Of a stretch of 64,000 nucleotides of DNA, positions 33,561-43,390 are shown piece by piece (the first letter of the stretch is position 1; each line of letters begins with the position of its first letter). Position numbers and translations under genes: made by a program. The stretch is from positions 62,001 through 126,000 of the forward strand of contig JAMOUQ010000014.1 in the NCBI GenBank assembly GCA_027068085.1, given 5' to 3'. A model generated the notes under the pieces. The model was not told the DNA's origin. It worked only from the letters and a program-made list of their open reading frames with translations, and did not search any database. Source of the DNA: Desulfobacteraceae bacterium. Its GTDB lineage: Bacteria > Desulfobacterota > Desulfobacteria > Desulfobacterales > Desulfosarcinaceae.

Positions 33561-33915
33561 CGTTTTCCCCGTCGACAAGTTCTATGGTGTCAATGTCCAG
33601 CTCACGGCCGGATATCATCTTCACTTCGGTGGACCGGCAATCCTGGCAGACGAAAACCGGCTCTTGGGCAGTCCATGTCCGGCCGCAGCCCCGGCAGCGA
33701 AGCTGAACCGGAATTTCTTCGATCACCAGCCGGGCTCCCTCGGCCGGGGTGCCCTTTGACGCCACCTCGAAACAGAAACGGAGGCTGTCGGCCACCACCG
33801 CGGCCAGCTTGCCCACCTTGAGGTTGATCTTTGCTATCTGCGCCCCTTCCAGTTCGGGCGGAATGGACTGTCCGGCAATCCGGATCACTTCCAGGGCAAT
33901 GCCCATCTCATGCAT
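33541..33915 (-). CDS. hypA: Hydrogenase maturation nickel chaperone HypA
   Basis: 124 residues starting [14 protein letters not shown], where His2 and Glu3 form the nickel site. The zinc-binding CxxC pairs are visible as RCRGCGRTW and FVCQDCRS. The start overlaps the sucD stop by 8 nt (ATGCATGA) and the end overlaps hypB by 20 nt, so all three are translationally coupled. It hands nickel to HypB. Its attachment to a TCA-type operon is unusual. Confidence 0.95.
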   Translation of the reverse strand: MHEMGIALEVIRIAGQSIPPELEGAQIAKINLKVGKLAAVVADSLRFCFEVASKGTPAEGARLVIEEIPVQLRCRGCGRTWTAQEPVFVCQDCRSTEVKMISGRELDIDTIELVDGENDDEPSG

Positions 33916-34786
33916 CGGAAAACACCTTGGCACACAACTCGCCCAGGCGGCCGAGATCGCGGCAGACGTGAATGCCGGCCGCCTCCATTGCCTCGATCTT
34001 GCCCTGGGCCGTCCCGCTCTTGCCGCTGATGATGGCACCGGCATGGCCCATGCGGCGCCCCGGCGGCGCCGTCAGCCCGGCGATAAAGCCCACCACCGGC
34101 TTGGTGACCTTCTCGGTTATGAACCCGGCGGCCTCTTCCTCGGCGCTGCCGCCGATCTCGCCCACCATGACGATCCCCTTGGTTTCAGGATCTTCCTGGA
34201 AAGCGGCCAGACAGTCGATGAAATTGGTGCCGTTGACCGGGTCTCCGCCGATACCGATACAGGTCGTCTGGCCGATGCCCTGGCCGGTGAGCTGGTGGAC
34301 CACCTCGTAGGTCAGGGTTCCGGACCGGGATACCACGCCGATGGGACCGCCGGGCTTGTGGATGGGACCGGGCATGATGCCCACCTTGCACTGGCCGGGA
34401 GTGATGATCCCCGGGCAATTTGGGCCGATCAGCCGGCTGGGGCTGTTTTGCATGTAACTTTTGACCTTCATCATGTCCAGTACCGGAATGCCCTCGGTAA
34501 TGGCCACGATCAGTTCGATACCGGCGTCCACGGCCTCCAGGATGGCATCGGCGGCAAAGGGCGGAGGCACGAAGATCAGGCTGCAATTTGCGCCGGTCTG
34601 CTCCCGGGCATCGGCCACGGTGTTGAACACGGGGATGCCGTCCATCTTCTGACCGCCCTTGCCGGGGGTGACTCCGGCCACCACCTGAGTTCCGTAATCC
34701 ACGCATTGCCGGGTATGAAACTGGCCTTCCCGGCCGGTGATCCCCTGCACCAGGACTTTTGTATTGTTATCGGCAAAAATGCTCAT
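33908..34786 (-). CDS. sucD: Succinate-CoA ligase, alpha subunit
   Basis: 292 residues. [54 protein letters not shown] and the phospho-histidine region [17 protein letters not shown] are diagnostic. It forms the catalytic and CoA-binding half of the enzyme that interconverts succinyl-CoA and succinate with ATP or GTP formation. sucC lies 15 nt upstream. Together they close the methylmalonyl-CoA route encoded upstream. Confidence 0.96.
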   Translation of the reverse strand: MSIFADNNTKVLVQGITGREGQFHTRQCVDYGTQVVAGVTPGKGGQKMDGIPVFNTVADAREQTGANCSLIFVPPPFAADAILEAVDAGIELIVAITEGIPVLDMMKVKSYMQNSPSRLIGPNCPGIITPGQCKVGIMPGPIHKPGGPIGVVSRSGTLTYEVVHQLTGQGIGQTTCIGIGGDPVNGTNFIDCLAAFQEDPETKGIVMVGEIGGSAEEEAAGFITEKVTKPVVGFIAGLTAPPGRRMGHAGAIISGKSGTAQGKIEAMEAAGIHVCRDLGRLGELCAKVFSDA

Positions 34787-34801
34787 GGTCACCTCGTGTC
34801 A

Positions 34802-35965
34802 TCATGATTTTACTATTTCGGCCACCTTGGCAGCGGCGTCCTTCAGGTCGGCGGCCGAAATCAGGTTCAGGCCCGACTCGGCCAGGATACGCCGGCCCTC
34901 TTCCACGTTGGTGCCCTCCATGCGGACCACCACCGGCACGTTTATCCCGGTCTTTTCAGCCGCCTTGACCACTCCTTCGGCCAGAACGTCGCAGCGCAGG
35001 ATTCCGCCGAAAATATTGATCAGGATTCCCCTGACGTTCTTGTCGCTGAGAATGATGCGGAACCCGTTTTCCACCATCTCGGCATTGGCGCCGCCGCCCA
35101 CGTCGAGGAAGTTGGCCGGTTCGGCCCCGGCCAGCTTGATCAGATCCATGGTGGCCATGGCAAGGCCGGCGCCGTTGACCATGTTGCCCACGTTGCCGTC
35201 CAGGTTGATATAGTTCAGGTTGTACTTGGAGGCCTCGACCTCCAAAGGATCTTCTTCGTCCAGGTCGCGCAGCTCGACTATGTCCTTGTGCCGGAAAAGG
35301 GCGTTGTCGTCGAAGTTTATCTTGGCGTCCAGGGCCATCAGCTGCTGGCCGGCGGTGATCACCAGGGGGTTGATCTCCACCAGGCTGCAGTCGTAGTCCA
35401 TAAAGAGCCGGTAAAGCTGGGTCGTAAGCTGGGTCATGGCTTTCATCAGGGCGCCTGTCAGCCCCAGGCCGAAAGCCACCTGCCGGCAATGATGGGGCTG
35501 AAGTCCGGCCAGGGGATCGACATAGACCTTGACGATCTTTTCGGGAGTCTTTTCAGCCACTTCCTCGATATCCATCCCGCCGGCGCGGCTGGCCATGATC
35601 ACCACCTTGGCAGTGGCCCTGTCGGGCACGATGCTGAAGTAGAGTTCCTTTTCGATCTGGAGCCCTTCTTCCACCAGCACCTTGCGGACAAGGCGGCCTT
35701 CGGGACCGGTCTGGTGGGTCACCAGGTTCATACCGATCAACCGGCCGGCAATCTTCCCGACTTCGTCCAGGCTGTGGGCCAGCTTGACACCGCCGCCCTT
35801 GCCCCGCCCGCCGGCATGAATCTGGGCCTTGACCACCACCGGAAAAGCTCCCAGCCTGGCCGCCACCTGTTTGGCTTCTTCGGCGTCGAAAGCCACCCGG
35901 CCTTCGGGAATGGGGATGGCGTACTGCTTGAACAAGTCCTTGGCCTGATATTCATGGATCTTCAT
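34802..35965 (-). CDS. sucC: Succinate-CoA ligase [ADP-forming], beta subunit
   Basis: 387 residues with an ATP-grasp N-terminus ([42 protein letters not shown]). The C-terminal CoA-ligase domain has [19 protein letters not shown] and [17 protein letters not shown]. The length equals the usual bacterial SucC. It is preceded by a hairpin that may separate it from the carboxyltransferase genes upstream. Confidence 0.96.
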   Translation of the reverse strand: MKIHEYQAKDLFKQYAIPIPEGRVAFDAEEAKQVAARLGAFPVVVKAQIHAGGRGKGGGVKLAHSLDEVGKIAGRLIGMNLVTHQTGPEGRLVRKVLVEEGLQIEKELYFSIVPDRATAKVVIMASRAGGMDIEEVAEKTPEKIVKVYVDPLAGLQPHHCRQVAFGLGLTGALMKAMTQLTTQLYRLFMDYDCSLVEINPLVITAGQQLMALDAKINFDDNALFRHKDIVELRDLDEEDPLEVEASKYNLNYINLDGNVGNMVNGAGLAMATMDLIKLAGAEPANFLDVGGGANAEMVENGFRIILSDKNVRGILINIFGGILRCDVLAEGVVKAAEKTGINVPVVVRMEGTNVEEGRRILAESGLNLISAADLKDAAAKVAEIVKS

Positions 35966-36026
35966 GATCCCCGGTCTCCTTTCAAACCGGTCCGGCAGGC
36001 TTCACCGTTCCTGCCGGCCTGCAAAA

Positions 36027-36069
36027 CGATGGAGCATGGAAACGGGCAGGCTCCCGGCATGCTCCATCG
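36027..36069 (-). terminator. Hairpin between the 5S/biotin gene and sucC
   Basis: A 12-bp perfect stem CGATGGAGCATG/CATGCTCCATCG with an inner CGGG/CCCG pairing. On the minus strand it is followed by only four T. It is either a partial terminator lowering sucCD expression or a processing/stability element. Confidence 0.6.
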
Positions 36070-36123
36070 GTCACTGGACAATAATTTTCCAATAAGCGCT
36101 CAAAACGTAAGGTCAGGCAGCCA

Positions 36124-38181
36124 TCAGCCGATAACCGCCAGAACGTCGCCCTTGGCCACAGAATCGCCGCTGTCGAAATTGATGGCCTTGATGGTTCCGC
36201 TGCAGGGCGCCGGCAGGGCGTTTTCCATCTTCATGGCTTCCAGGACCACCACGGTCTCGCCTTCGTTGACCGTGTCGCCCACCTTCTTCTCGTAACGCAC
36301 GATCATTCCCGGCATGGGCGCCGTAAGCTCGGTGCCTTCCACGGCCGCGGCCGCCGGGGCTTCTTCGGCCTTCTTTTCCTCTGCCGCCGGGGCGGCTTCC
36401 TGGGCCGGTTCGGCGGCCGGAGCCGGAGCTTGGGCCGGAGCCGGAGCAGCGGGCGCCGCCGGAGCAGCCGGCATGGCCATCGGCTGGGGCATCACCGGAG
36501 TGGTGGCCGCAATCTGCCGGGCATAGGCCAGCACCGGCGAACCGCCCACTTCGTCCACGCCCACCTCGAAGTATTCGTCGTCGATAAAGACGTTGAAAGT
36601 GCGCAGGTTTTCACTCTTTTCCGGCGCATCCTTCTTCTTCTTTTCCACCAGCTCGCCGGCCAGGGCTTTTTTGATCAGCTCCTCACGCTTCTTCACTTCT
36701 TCCAGGGTGATGGGCTTGACACTCTCAGGCGGCTCTTCCTTGCCGTATTTCCACTTGAGGAATCTCTTGCCGGTGACAGGATACAGAGCGTAGATCAGCA
36801 GGTCGTCCATGTCGACCGCCAGGTCGCCGATCTCTTCCTTGGCCTTGGGCAGTTCGGGCTCCAGCACTTCGGCCGGCCGGCAGGTGATGGGCTTCTCTCC
36901 CCGCGGATAACCCTTGAGGGCTTTTTTCTGGACCTCGGGGTCGATGGGCACGGCGGTCTTGCCGTACAGGCCGTAGCAAAGGTCCTTGACCTGGTCGGTG
37001 ATCATCTTGTAGCGCTCGTTCTCGTCGTCGAACAGCACGTTGTTGACCGTCTGGATTCCCACGATCTGGCTGGTGGGGGTGACCAGCGGAATCTGGCCCA
37101 GTTCCTTGCGCACCCGCGGCAGTTCCTTGTAGACCTCTTCCAGCTTGTCCAGGGCGTCGAGCTCGCGCAGCTGGTTGACCAGGTTGGAGAGCATGCCGCC
37201 CGGGGTCTGGTGCAGCAGGACGTTGATATCGATGATGGACATCTTGGAGTCGTCCAGCAGGTGCTTGTACTTGGGCATGATCTCTTTTTCCAGCTTCTCG
37301 TTGATCTTGGCCAGCAGATTGATGTCGAAACCGGTATCCCGGTTGGTGCCCAGCAGGGTCATGACCAGGGGCTCCACGGCTGCATGGGAGGTGCGGTAGG
37401 CATAGGGCGACATGCAGGTGTCGACAATATCCACCCCGGCCTCGATGGCCTTCAGGTGGGTCATGGGAGACATGCCGGAAGTAAAATGGCTGTGCAGATG
37501 AATCGGCGGCTTGACCGTTTTTTTCAGGGCCTTGACGATCTGATAGGCATCGTAGGGCGCCAGCAGTCCGGCCATGTCCTTGATGCAGATACTGTCGGCT
37601 CCCATGGCCTCCAGTTCCTTGGCCTTGTTGACGTAGTATTCCAGGTTGTAGACTTCACCGCCCATGCGCGGTTCGGTCATGGTGTAGCAGATGCAGCCCT
37701 GGAAATGCTTGCCGCACTTTTTGATCACCGGCACCACGGTCTCGAAGTTGCGATAGTCGTTGAGGGCGTCGAAGGTGCGGAAGATGTCCATTCCGTTTGC
37801 GGCGGCCCGCTCCACGAAGGCCTCGGCCACGTCGTCGGCGTAGTTACGGTAGCCCACCAGGTTCTGGCCCCGCAGGAGCATGGAAAAGGGGGTCTTCTTG
37901 AAGTATCTCTTCAGGGTGCGGATCCTTTCCCACGGATCTTCGTTGAGGAACCTGTGCATGGTGTCGAAGGTGGCTCCGCCCCAGGTCTCCACGGCCCAGA
38001 AACCGACCTCGTCCATCATCTCGGCCACCGGAATCATGTCTTCTGTCCGGCCCCGGGTGGCAAACAGGGACTGGTGACCGTCACGCAGGCTCAAGTCTTC
38101 GATTTTGACGGGGTTTTCGGCCTTGGGCCGATCCTTGCTGTAATTCATCTCGGTCATTTTGACTTGATCATGTGCGCTCAT
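36124..38181 (-). CDS. Methylmalonyl-CoA carboxyltransferase 5S subunit fused to biotin carrier (PycB/OadA type)
   Basis: 685 residues. Residues 1 to about 480 form a TIM-barrel carboxyltransferase (LRDGHQSLFATRGRTEDM, carbamylated Lys in SICIKDMAGLL, metal ligands in HLHSHFTSG). A Pro/Ala-rich hinge at about 560-615 leads to a biotin carrier domain with biotinyl Lys651 in EAMKMEN. Related enzymes are pyruvate carboxylase B and oxaloacetate decarboxylase alpha. The adjacent 12S-type subunit and the lack of any biotin carboxylase gene favour a transcarboxylase that moves CO2 between methylmalonyl-CoA and pyruvate. Confidence 0.9.
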   Translation of the reverse strand: MSAHDQVKMTEMNYSKDRPKAENPVKIEDLSLRDGHQSLFATRGRTEDMIPVAEMMDEVGFWAVETWGGATFDTMHRFLNEDPWERIRTLKRYFKKTPFSMLLRGQNLVGYRNYADDVAEAFVERAAANGMDIFRTFDALNDYRNFETVVPVIKKCGKHFQGCICYTMTEPRMGGEVYNLEYYVNKAKELEAMGADSICIKDMAGLLAPYDAYQIVKALKKTVKPPIHLHSHFTSGMSPMTHLKAIEAGVDIVDTCMSPYAYRTSHAAVEPLVMTLLGTNRDTGFDINLLAKINEKLEKEIMPKYKHLLDDSKMSIIDINVLLHQTPGGMLSNLVNQLRELDALDKLEEVYKELPRVRKELGQIPLVTPTSQIVGIQTVNNVLFDDENERYKMITDQVKDLCYGLYGKTAVPIDPEVQKKALKGYPRGEKPITCRPAEVLEPELPKAKEEIGDLAVDMDDLLIYALYPVTGKRFLKWKYGKEEPPESVKPITLEEVKKREELIKKALAGELVEKKKKDAPEKSENLRTFNVFIDDEYFEVGVDEVGGSPVLAYARQIAATTPVMPQPMAMPAAPAAPAAPAPAQAPAPAAEPAQEAAPAAEEKKAEEAPAAAAVEGTELTAPMPGMIVRYEKKVGDTVNEGETVVVLEAMKMENALPAPCSGTIKAINFDSGDSVAKGDVLAVIG

Positions 38182-38234
38182 TCTATGGCTCTCCTTGTAT
38201 TGGTATTGGTTTGCTCAATCGGCGAAAATTTTTT

Positions 38235-38453
38235 TCAGCGGCCGAAGGCCTTAAGCTGCATCAGGGTCCGGTTCTGCATCATGGCCTGGCGGCCGGAAAG
38301 CCCCCAGAGGTTGGCGGCTCCTGAGGGGCGGCGGACTTTTTCGGGCGCCAGGTCCACCCCGGAGGCTGCCAGATAAAGGGCTTCCTGCTCGGTCTGCAGA
38401 TAGGCGGCCACTGCGGCGATGGCGGCGGCCAGCGTTTTTTCGTTTGCTTCCAT
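38235..38453 (-). CDS. Small accessory subunit of the carboxyltransferase
   Basis: 72 residues between the 12S and 5S genes. The sequence LAAAIAAVAAYLQTEQEA followed by WGLSGRQAMMQNRTLMQLKAF resembles the soluble tail of OadG/MmdD-type gamma/delta subunits, but there is no membrane helix. It probably helps hold 12S and 5S together. The start is ATG 38453, with no strong ribosome site noted. The position is its best evidence. Confidence 0.75.
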   Translation of the reverse strand: MEANEKTLAAAIAAVAAYLQTEQEALYLAASGVDLAPEKVRRPSGAANLWGLSGRQAMMQNRTLMQLKAFGR

Positions 38454-38515
38454 GGATATTTTCCTGTTCTTTTTTTTGGCTGTTTGTCCGGTTCAACCGC
38501 TTGCCATACGACCTT

Positions 38516-40069
38516 TTACACGGGGATGTTGCCATGCTTCTTGGGCGGCCGCTGCTCGCGCTTGGTGCACATCAGCTCCAGGGCCTCGATCAGCCGCGGC
38601 CGGGTGTCCCGCGGCCGGATCACCGCGTCTATATATCCCCGGCGGGCGGCACAGTACGGGTTGGAAAAAAGCTTTTCGTATTCTTCTATCTTGGCCTGCC
38701 GCACGGCCTTGGGATCATCGGCGGCCTTGATCTCCCTGCGGTGAATGATGTTGGCCGCACCTGCCGAACCCATCACGGCGATCTCGGCCGTGGGCCAGGC
38801 CAGGGCGTAGTCGGCCCCCAGGTCCTTGGAGCACATGGCCAGGTACGATCCGCCGTAGTCCTTGCGGGTGACCAGCAGCAGCTTGGGCACGGTGGCCTCG
38901 GAATAGCACCACAGCAGCTTGGCGCCGTGGCGGATTATCCCGCCCCACTCCTGCTGGCTGCCGGGCAGGTAGCCGGGAACATCCGCAATGGTCAGCATGG
39001 GGATGTTGAAGGCATCGCAGAAACGGATGAAACGGGTGGCCTTGTCCGAGGCGTCGATGTCCAGACAACCTGCCAGCACCTGGGGCTGGTTGGCGATGAT
39101 CCCGATGGTCCGGCCGTTGAGACGGGCGAAGCAGACGATGATGTTCTTGGCAAAATACTGGTGGGGCTCGAAAAACTCGCCGTCGTCGACGATTGAGGCG
39201 ATAACCTGCTTCATGTCGTAGGACTGGTTGGGATTGTCCGGAACGATCTTGTCAAGATCGGGATCGGTCCGGCCCGGATCGTCCTGGGGCTCGACAAGGG
39301 GCGGGTCCTCCATGTTGTTGGCCGGAAGATATGAAAGCAGCTTCTTGATCTGACTCAGGGCGTCCTTGTCGTCCTCGCAGGCAAAATGCGCCACCCCGCT
39401 CTTTTCATTGTGAGCCATGGCCCCGCCCAGCTCCTCGAAGGTGATCTCCTCGCCGGTGACCGACTTGATCACCTCCGGGCCGGTGATGAACATGTAACTT
39501 GTGTTCTTGACCATGAAAATCCAGTCGGTCATGGCCGGGGAATAGACCGCCCCGCCGGCAGTAGGCCCCATGATGGCCGAAATCTGGGGAATCACCCCCG
39601 AAGCCAGGGAATTGCGGTAAAAGATCTGGCCGTATCCGGAAAGAGCGTCCACTCCCTCCTGGATGCGGGCCCCGCCCGAATCGTTGAGACCGACGAAAGG
39701 AACCCCGGCCTTGAGGGCCATGTCCATTACCTTGCAGATCTTCTTGGCGTGCATCTCACCCAGTGAGCCGGCCCGGGAAGTAAAATCCTGGGCGTAGGCA
39801 AAGACCGGGCGTCCGTCTATCAGGCCGTGGCCGGTGACCACCCCGTCGGAGGCAATCTCCACCTTATCCATTCCGAAGTTGACGCAACGGTGCTCGACGA
39901 ACATGTCCAGCTCGCGGAATGTGTCCTGGTCGAACAAGTAATCCAGACGCTCCCGGGCGGTCAGCTTGCCTTTTTCTTTGTGCTTGGCGACCGCTTTCTT
40001 GCCGCCCATCTCAAGGATATGGGTCTCGCGTTCCTTGAGTTCCTTGATCTTGTCCTCGACAGTTCCCAT
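38516..40069 (-). CDS. Methylmalonyl-CoA carboxyltransferase 12S / propionyl-CoA carboxylase beta
   Basis: 517 residues of the acyl-CoA carboxyltransferase family, with two crotonase-like halves. Seen are GKLTARERLDYLFD, VFAYAQDFTSRAGSLGEMHAKKI, GASARIQEG-like LNDSGGARIQEGVDALSGYG and, in the second half, VPGYLPGSQQEWGGIIRHGAKLLWCYSEATVPK. It uses propionyl-/methylmalonyl-CoA by family. It heads the operon with the small subunit, 5S-biotin carrier and sucCD. A TATAAT box is at 40146-40151 on its strand. Confidence 0.92.
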   Translation of the reverse strand: MGTVEDKIKELKERETHILEMGGKKAVAKHKEKGKLTARERLDYLFDQDTFRELDMFVEHRCVNFGMDKVEIASDGVVTGHGLIDGRPVFAYAQDFTSRAGSLGEMHAKKICKVMDMALKAGVPFVGLNDSGGARIQEGVDALSGYGQIFYRNSLASGVIPQISAIMGPTAGGAVYSPAMTDWIFMVKNTSYMFITGPEVIKSVTGEEITFEELGGAMAHNEKSGVAHFACEDDKDALSQIKKLLSYLPANNMEDPPLVEPQDDPGRTDPDLDKIVPDNPNQSYDMKQVIASIVDDGEFFEPHQYFAKNIIVCFARLNGRTIGIIANQPQVLAGCLDIDASDKATRFIRFCDAFNIPMLTIADVPGYLPGSQQEWGGIIRHGAKLLWCYSEATVPKLLLVTRKDYGGSYLAMCSKDLGADYALAWPTAEIAVMGSAGAANIIHRREIKAADDPKAVRQAKIEEYEKLFSNPYCAARRGYIDAVIRPRDTRPRLIEALELMCTKREQRPPKKHGNIPV

Positions 40070-40150
40070 TACCGATTCCTTTCCTCTGAACTGATTGGGC
40101 CCAAGACCGGCAGGCTTTCAGCCGCCAACCTTGGTCTGGTTATTTATTAT

Positions 40151-40170
40151 AATATCAATACATTAAAAAT
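40151..40170. promoter_or_regulatory. AT-rich element shared with the tetR leader
   Basis: AATATCAATACATTAAAAAT matches the sequence at 44062-44081 at 16 of 20 positions, the first ten being identical. It lies about 85 bp upstream of the 12S start, next to TATAAT. It may mark joint control of the two methylmalonyl-CoA operons. Confidence 0.4.
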
Positions 40171-40210
40171 ACGTTACCCATCCCGTCATCAGAATCAAAT
40201 TTCTAAATTT

Positions 40211-41203
40211 CTAGACTAGCTGCTGGTTGTCAAGCAAAAAAAGCAATTCCTGGGCTGCCACGGTGGGCGCCTTGAGCCCCTTTCGCACCTGGGACGAAAC
40301 CGATTCCAGCCGCGCCTTGACCGCGGGATGGTTGTAAAACCTTTCCTTGAGACCGTTTTCCACCAGGGACCACATCCACTGCAGGGCCTGGGAGCGGCGC
40401 TTTTCTTCCAGCTCCCCGGTGGCCGTCAGTTTGCGGCGGTGCTCGCAAACAGTTTCCCAGATCCTGTCGATCCCATCCATGGTAAGGGCCGAACAGGTCA
40501 GAACCGGTGGCGACCAGGTGGGCGTGGCCGGATTCAACAGGTGCAGGGCCATCTCGTAAGCCTTGGCGGCCTTGCGGGCCTTTTCCACGTTGTCGCCGTC
40601 GGCCTTGTTGATCGCCACCGCGTCGGCCAGCTCCAGCACGCCTTTCTTGATCCCCTGCAGCTCGTCACCGGCCCCGGCCAGCATCAGGACCAGGAAGAAA
40701 TCGACCATCGACGCCACCGTGGTCTCGGACTGGCCCACGCCCACCGTCTCCACGATGACCACGTCGAAGCCGGCGGCCTCGCAGACGATCATGGTCTCCC
40801 TGGTCATGCGGGCCACCCCGCCCAGGGTGGCGCCGGCCGGAGACGGCCGGATGAAGGCCCGGGGCGCCACCGCCAGACGCTCCATGCGGGTCTTGTCGGC
40901 CATGATGCTGCCGCCGCTGCGCTGGCTGGAAGGGTCCACGGCCAGCACCGCCACCTTGTGGCCCTTTTCGATCAGCATCATGCCCAGGCTCTCGATGAAG
41001 GTGCTCTTGCCCACCCCGGGCACGCCGGTTATCCCCAGGCGAATGGCCTTGCCGCCGTACGGCAGCAGGCCGTCGATCACCTGCTGGGCCAGCCGGCGGT
41101 GCTCCGGCCGGGTGCTCTCCACCAGGGTTATGGTCTTGGCCAGCATGCGCCGGTTACCGGCGACTACGGCCTCGATATAGCTTTTCGGATCCATCATCTC
41201 CAT
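40211..41203 (-). CDS. meaB: Methylmalonyl-CoA mutase-associated GTPase MeaB (ArgK)
   Basis: 330 residues of the G3E GTPase family. Walker A is GVPGVGKST, and the MeaB motifs LAVDPSSQRSGGSIMADKTRM, RPSPAGATLGGVARMTRE, ETVGVGQSE and INKADGDN (base specificity) are all present. MeaB gates cobalamin loading and protects the mutase from inactivation. It follows the mutase gene by 18 nt. The C-terminal dimerisation helices are intact. Confidence 0.96.
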   Translation of the reverse strand: MEMMDPKSYIEAVVAGNRRMLAKTITLVESTRPEHRRLAQQVIDGLLPYGGKAIRLGITGVPGVGKSTFIESLGMMLIEKGHKVAVLAVDPSSQRSGGSIMADKTRMERLAVAPRAFIRPSPAGATLGGVARMTRETMIVCEAAGFDVVIVETVGVGQSETTVASMVDFFLVLMLAGAGDELQGIKKGVLELADAVAINKADGDNVEKARKAAKAYEMALHLLNPATPTWSPPVLTCSALTMDGIDRIWETVCEHRRKLTATGELEEKRRSQALQWMWSLVENGLKERFYNHPAVKARLESVSSQVRKGLKAPTVAAQELLFLLDNQQLV

Positions 41204-41221
41204 TTGACCCGCCCTGCCGGT

Positions 41222-43354
41222 CTAGGCAAATTTTTTCTCGATGGCGTTCAGAACCTTGTTGGCCGACTCGGGTACCGGTGTGCCCGGTCCGAACACGCCG
41301 ACGGCGCCCGCCTTGTAGAGGAAATCGTAGTCCTGGGGCGGAATCACCCCGCCCACGACCACCAGGATGTCCTCGCCGCCGGCCTCCCTGAGAGCCTCGA
41401 CCAGCTGAGGCACCAGGGTCTTGTGACCGGCCGCCAGGCTGGATACGCCCACCACGTGGACGTCGTTTTCCACCGCCATCTTGGCCGCCTCTTCCGGGGT
41501 CTGGAACATGGGGCTGATATCGACGTCGAAGCCCAGATCGGCGTAAGCGGTGGCGATCACCTTGATCCCCCGGTCGTGTCCGTCCTGGCCCATCTTGGTC
41601 AGCAGGATCCGGGGCCGCCGGCCGTGCTTGGCGGCAAAGTTCTCGGTCCGCTTGCGGATGGCCTCGATGATCTCCTTGTCGGTGTACTCGGAAGCATAGA
41701 TGCCGGAAATACACTGGGTGGTGGCCACGAAACGGCCGAACACCTTTTCAATGGCCTCGGAAACCTCGCCCACGGTGGCCCGCAGACGGACCGCCTCGAT
41801 GCAGACCTCCAGGAGGTTGTCGCCGCTTTCGGCCGCCCTGGTGACCGCGTCCAGGGCCTTTCTGACGGCCTCGTTGTCCCGGGTGGCTCTTATTTCTTTC
41901 AGCCTGGCGATCTGCTCGTCACGCACCGTTTCCGGCACTTCCAGGACCTCCACCGGCGGTTCTTCCTCTATCTGGTACTTGTTGACACCCACGATCACGT
42001 CCAGTCCCTGGTCGATCCGGGCCTGGCGCCGGGCGGCCGATTCTTCGATGCGCATCTTGGGCATACCGCTTTCGATGGCCTTGGCCATGCCGCCCAGATC
42101 TTCGACTTCCCGGATGATCTTGCGGGCCTCTTCTATGATGCCGTCGGTCAGGGCCTCCACGTAATAGGAACCGCCCAGGGGATCGATGGCGTGACAGATC
42201 TGGGATTCTTCCTGGATGATGATCTGGGTGTTGCGGGCGATGCGGGCCGAAAAATCGGTGGGCAGGCCCACGGCCTCGTCGAAGGAGTTGGTGTGCAGGG
42301 ACTGGGTGCCGCCCAGAACGGCAGCCAGGGCCTCGAGGGTGGTGCGGATGATGTTGTTGTAAGGATCCTGCTCGGTCAGGGACCAGCCCGAGGTCTGGAC
42401 ATGGGTGCGCAGCATGGTGGACTTGGGATTCTTGGGATTGAACTGGCTGATCAGTTCGTGCCAGAGAAAACGGGCCGCCCGCAGCATGGCGATCTCCATG
42501 AAGAAATTCATGCCCACGCCGAAGAAAAAGCTCAGGCGCGGGGCGAAATCGTCGATCTTCAGGCCGGTCGCCAGGGCCGCCCGGACGTACTCCAGGCCGT
42601 CTGCCAGGGTAAAGGCGCATTGCAGGACCGAGTTGGCCCCGGCCTCCATCATGTGGTAGCCGCTGATGCTGACGGTGTTGAACTTGGGCATGTGCCGGGA
42701 GCAGTAGGCGATGATGTCCGAGACGATCCGCATGGAGGGCTCGGGAGGATAGATGTAGGTGTTGCGGGTCAGGTATTCCTTGAGGATATCGTTCTGGATG
42801 GTGCCGCGCAGCTGCTCCTGCTTGACCCCCTGCTCTTCGGCGGCCACGATGTAACCGGCCATGATGGGCAGCACGGCCCCGTTCATGGTCATGGAGACCG
42901 ACATCCGGTCCAGGGGTATCCGGTCGAAAAGGATCTTCATGTCCTCCACCGAATCGACGGCCACCCCGGCCTTGCCCACGTCACCCACCACCCGGGGATG
43001 ATCAGAGTCGTAACCCCGGTGGGTGGCAAGATCGAAGGCCACCGAAAGGCCCTTCTGGCCGGCGGCCAGGTTGCGGCGGTAAAAAGCATTGGACTCCTTG
43101 GCGGTGGAAAAACCGGCGTACTGACGGATGGTCCAGGGCCGGCCGGCGTACATGGTGGCCATGGGGCCGCGCACGTAGGGCGGAAAGCCCGGCAGGGTAT
43201 TGACATGCTCCATACCCTCCAGGTCCTCGGCAGTGTAAAGCGGCTTGACGGTAATGCCCTCGGGCGTGTGCCAGATCAGGTCGTCCAGGGGACGGCCTCT
43301 GAGTTGCTTGGTGGCAAGTTCGCGCCATTGTTTGATCTTGGGGTGTTCTGCCAT
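41222..43354 (-). CDS. Methylmalonyl-CoA mutase, single-chain
   Basis: 710 residues, B12-dependent, converting methylmalonyl-CoA to succinyl-CoA. The catalytic barrel fills the first 550 residues ([54 protein letters not shown]). The C-terminal domain carries the cobalamin-binding DGHDRG motif. The length is that of the fused alpha-type chain active as a homodimer. It is flanked by tetR upstream and meaB downstream in one operon. Confidence 0.96.
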   Translation of the reverse strand: MAEHPKIKQWRELATKQLRGRPLDDLIWHTPEGITVKPLYTAEDLEGMEHVNTLPGFPPYVRGPMATMYAGRPWTIRQYAGFSTAKESNAFYRRNLAAGQKGLSVAFDLATHRGYDSDHPRVVGDVGKAGVAVDSVEDMKILFDRIPLDRMSVSMTMNGAVLPIMAGYIVAAEEQGVKQEQLRGTIQNDILKEYLTRNTYIYPPEPSMRIVSDIIAYCSRHMPKFNTVSISGYHMMEAGANSVLQCAFTLADGLEYVRAALATGLKIDDFAPRLSFFFGVGMNFFMEIAMLRAARFLWHELISQFNPKNPKSTMLRTHVQTSGWSLTEQDPYNNIIRTTLEALAAVLGGTQSLHTNSFDEAVGLPTDFSARIARNTQIIIQEESQICHAIDPLGGSYYVEALTDGIIEEARKIIREVEDLGGMAKAIESGMPKMRIEESAARRQARIDQGLDVIVGVNKYQIEEEPPVEVLEVPETVRDEQIARLKEIRATRDNEAVRKALDAVTRAAESGDNLLEVCIEAVRLRATVGEVSEAIEKVFGRFVATTQCISGIYASEYTDKEIIEAIRKRTENFAAKHGRRPRILLTKMGQDGHDRGIKVIATAYADLGFDVDISPMFQTPEEAAKMAVENDVHVVGVSSLAAGHKTLVPQLVEALREAGGEDILVVVGGVIPPQDYDFLYKAGAVGVFGPGTPVPESANKVLNAIEKKFA

Positions 43355-43390
43355 TTTTTAACTCCTTTTGGGGCTCTGAAATGTATGCTC

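Noticed and set aside
41154-41714. A 186-codon minus-strand frame across the mutase/meaB junction
   Set aside because: An alternate frame of the mutase B12 domain; Arg/Gly/Gln-rich low-complexity product.
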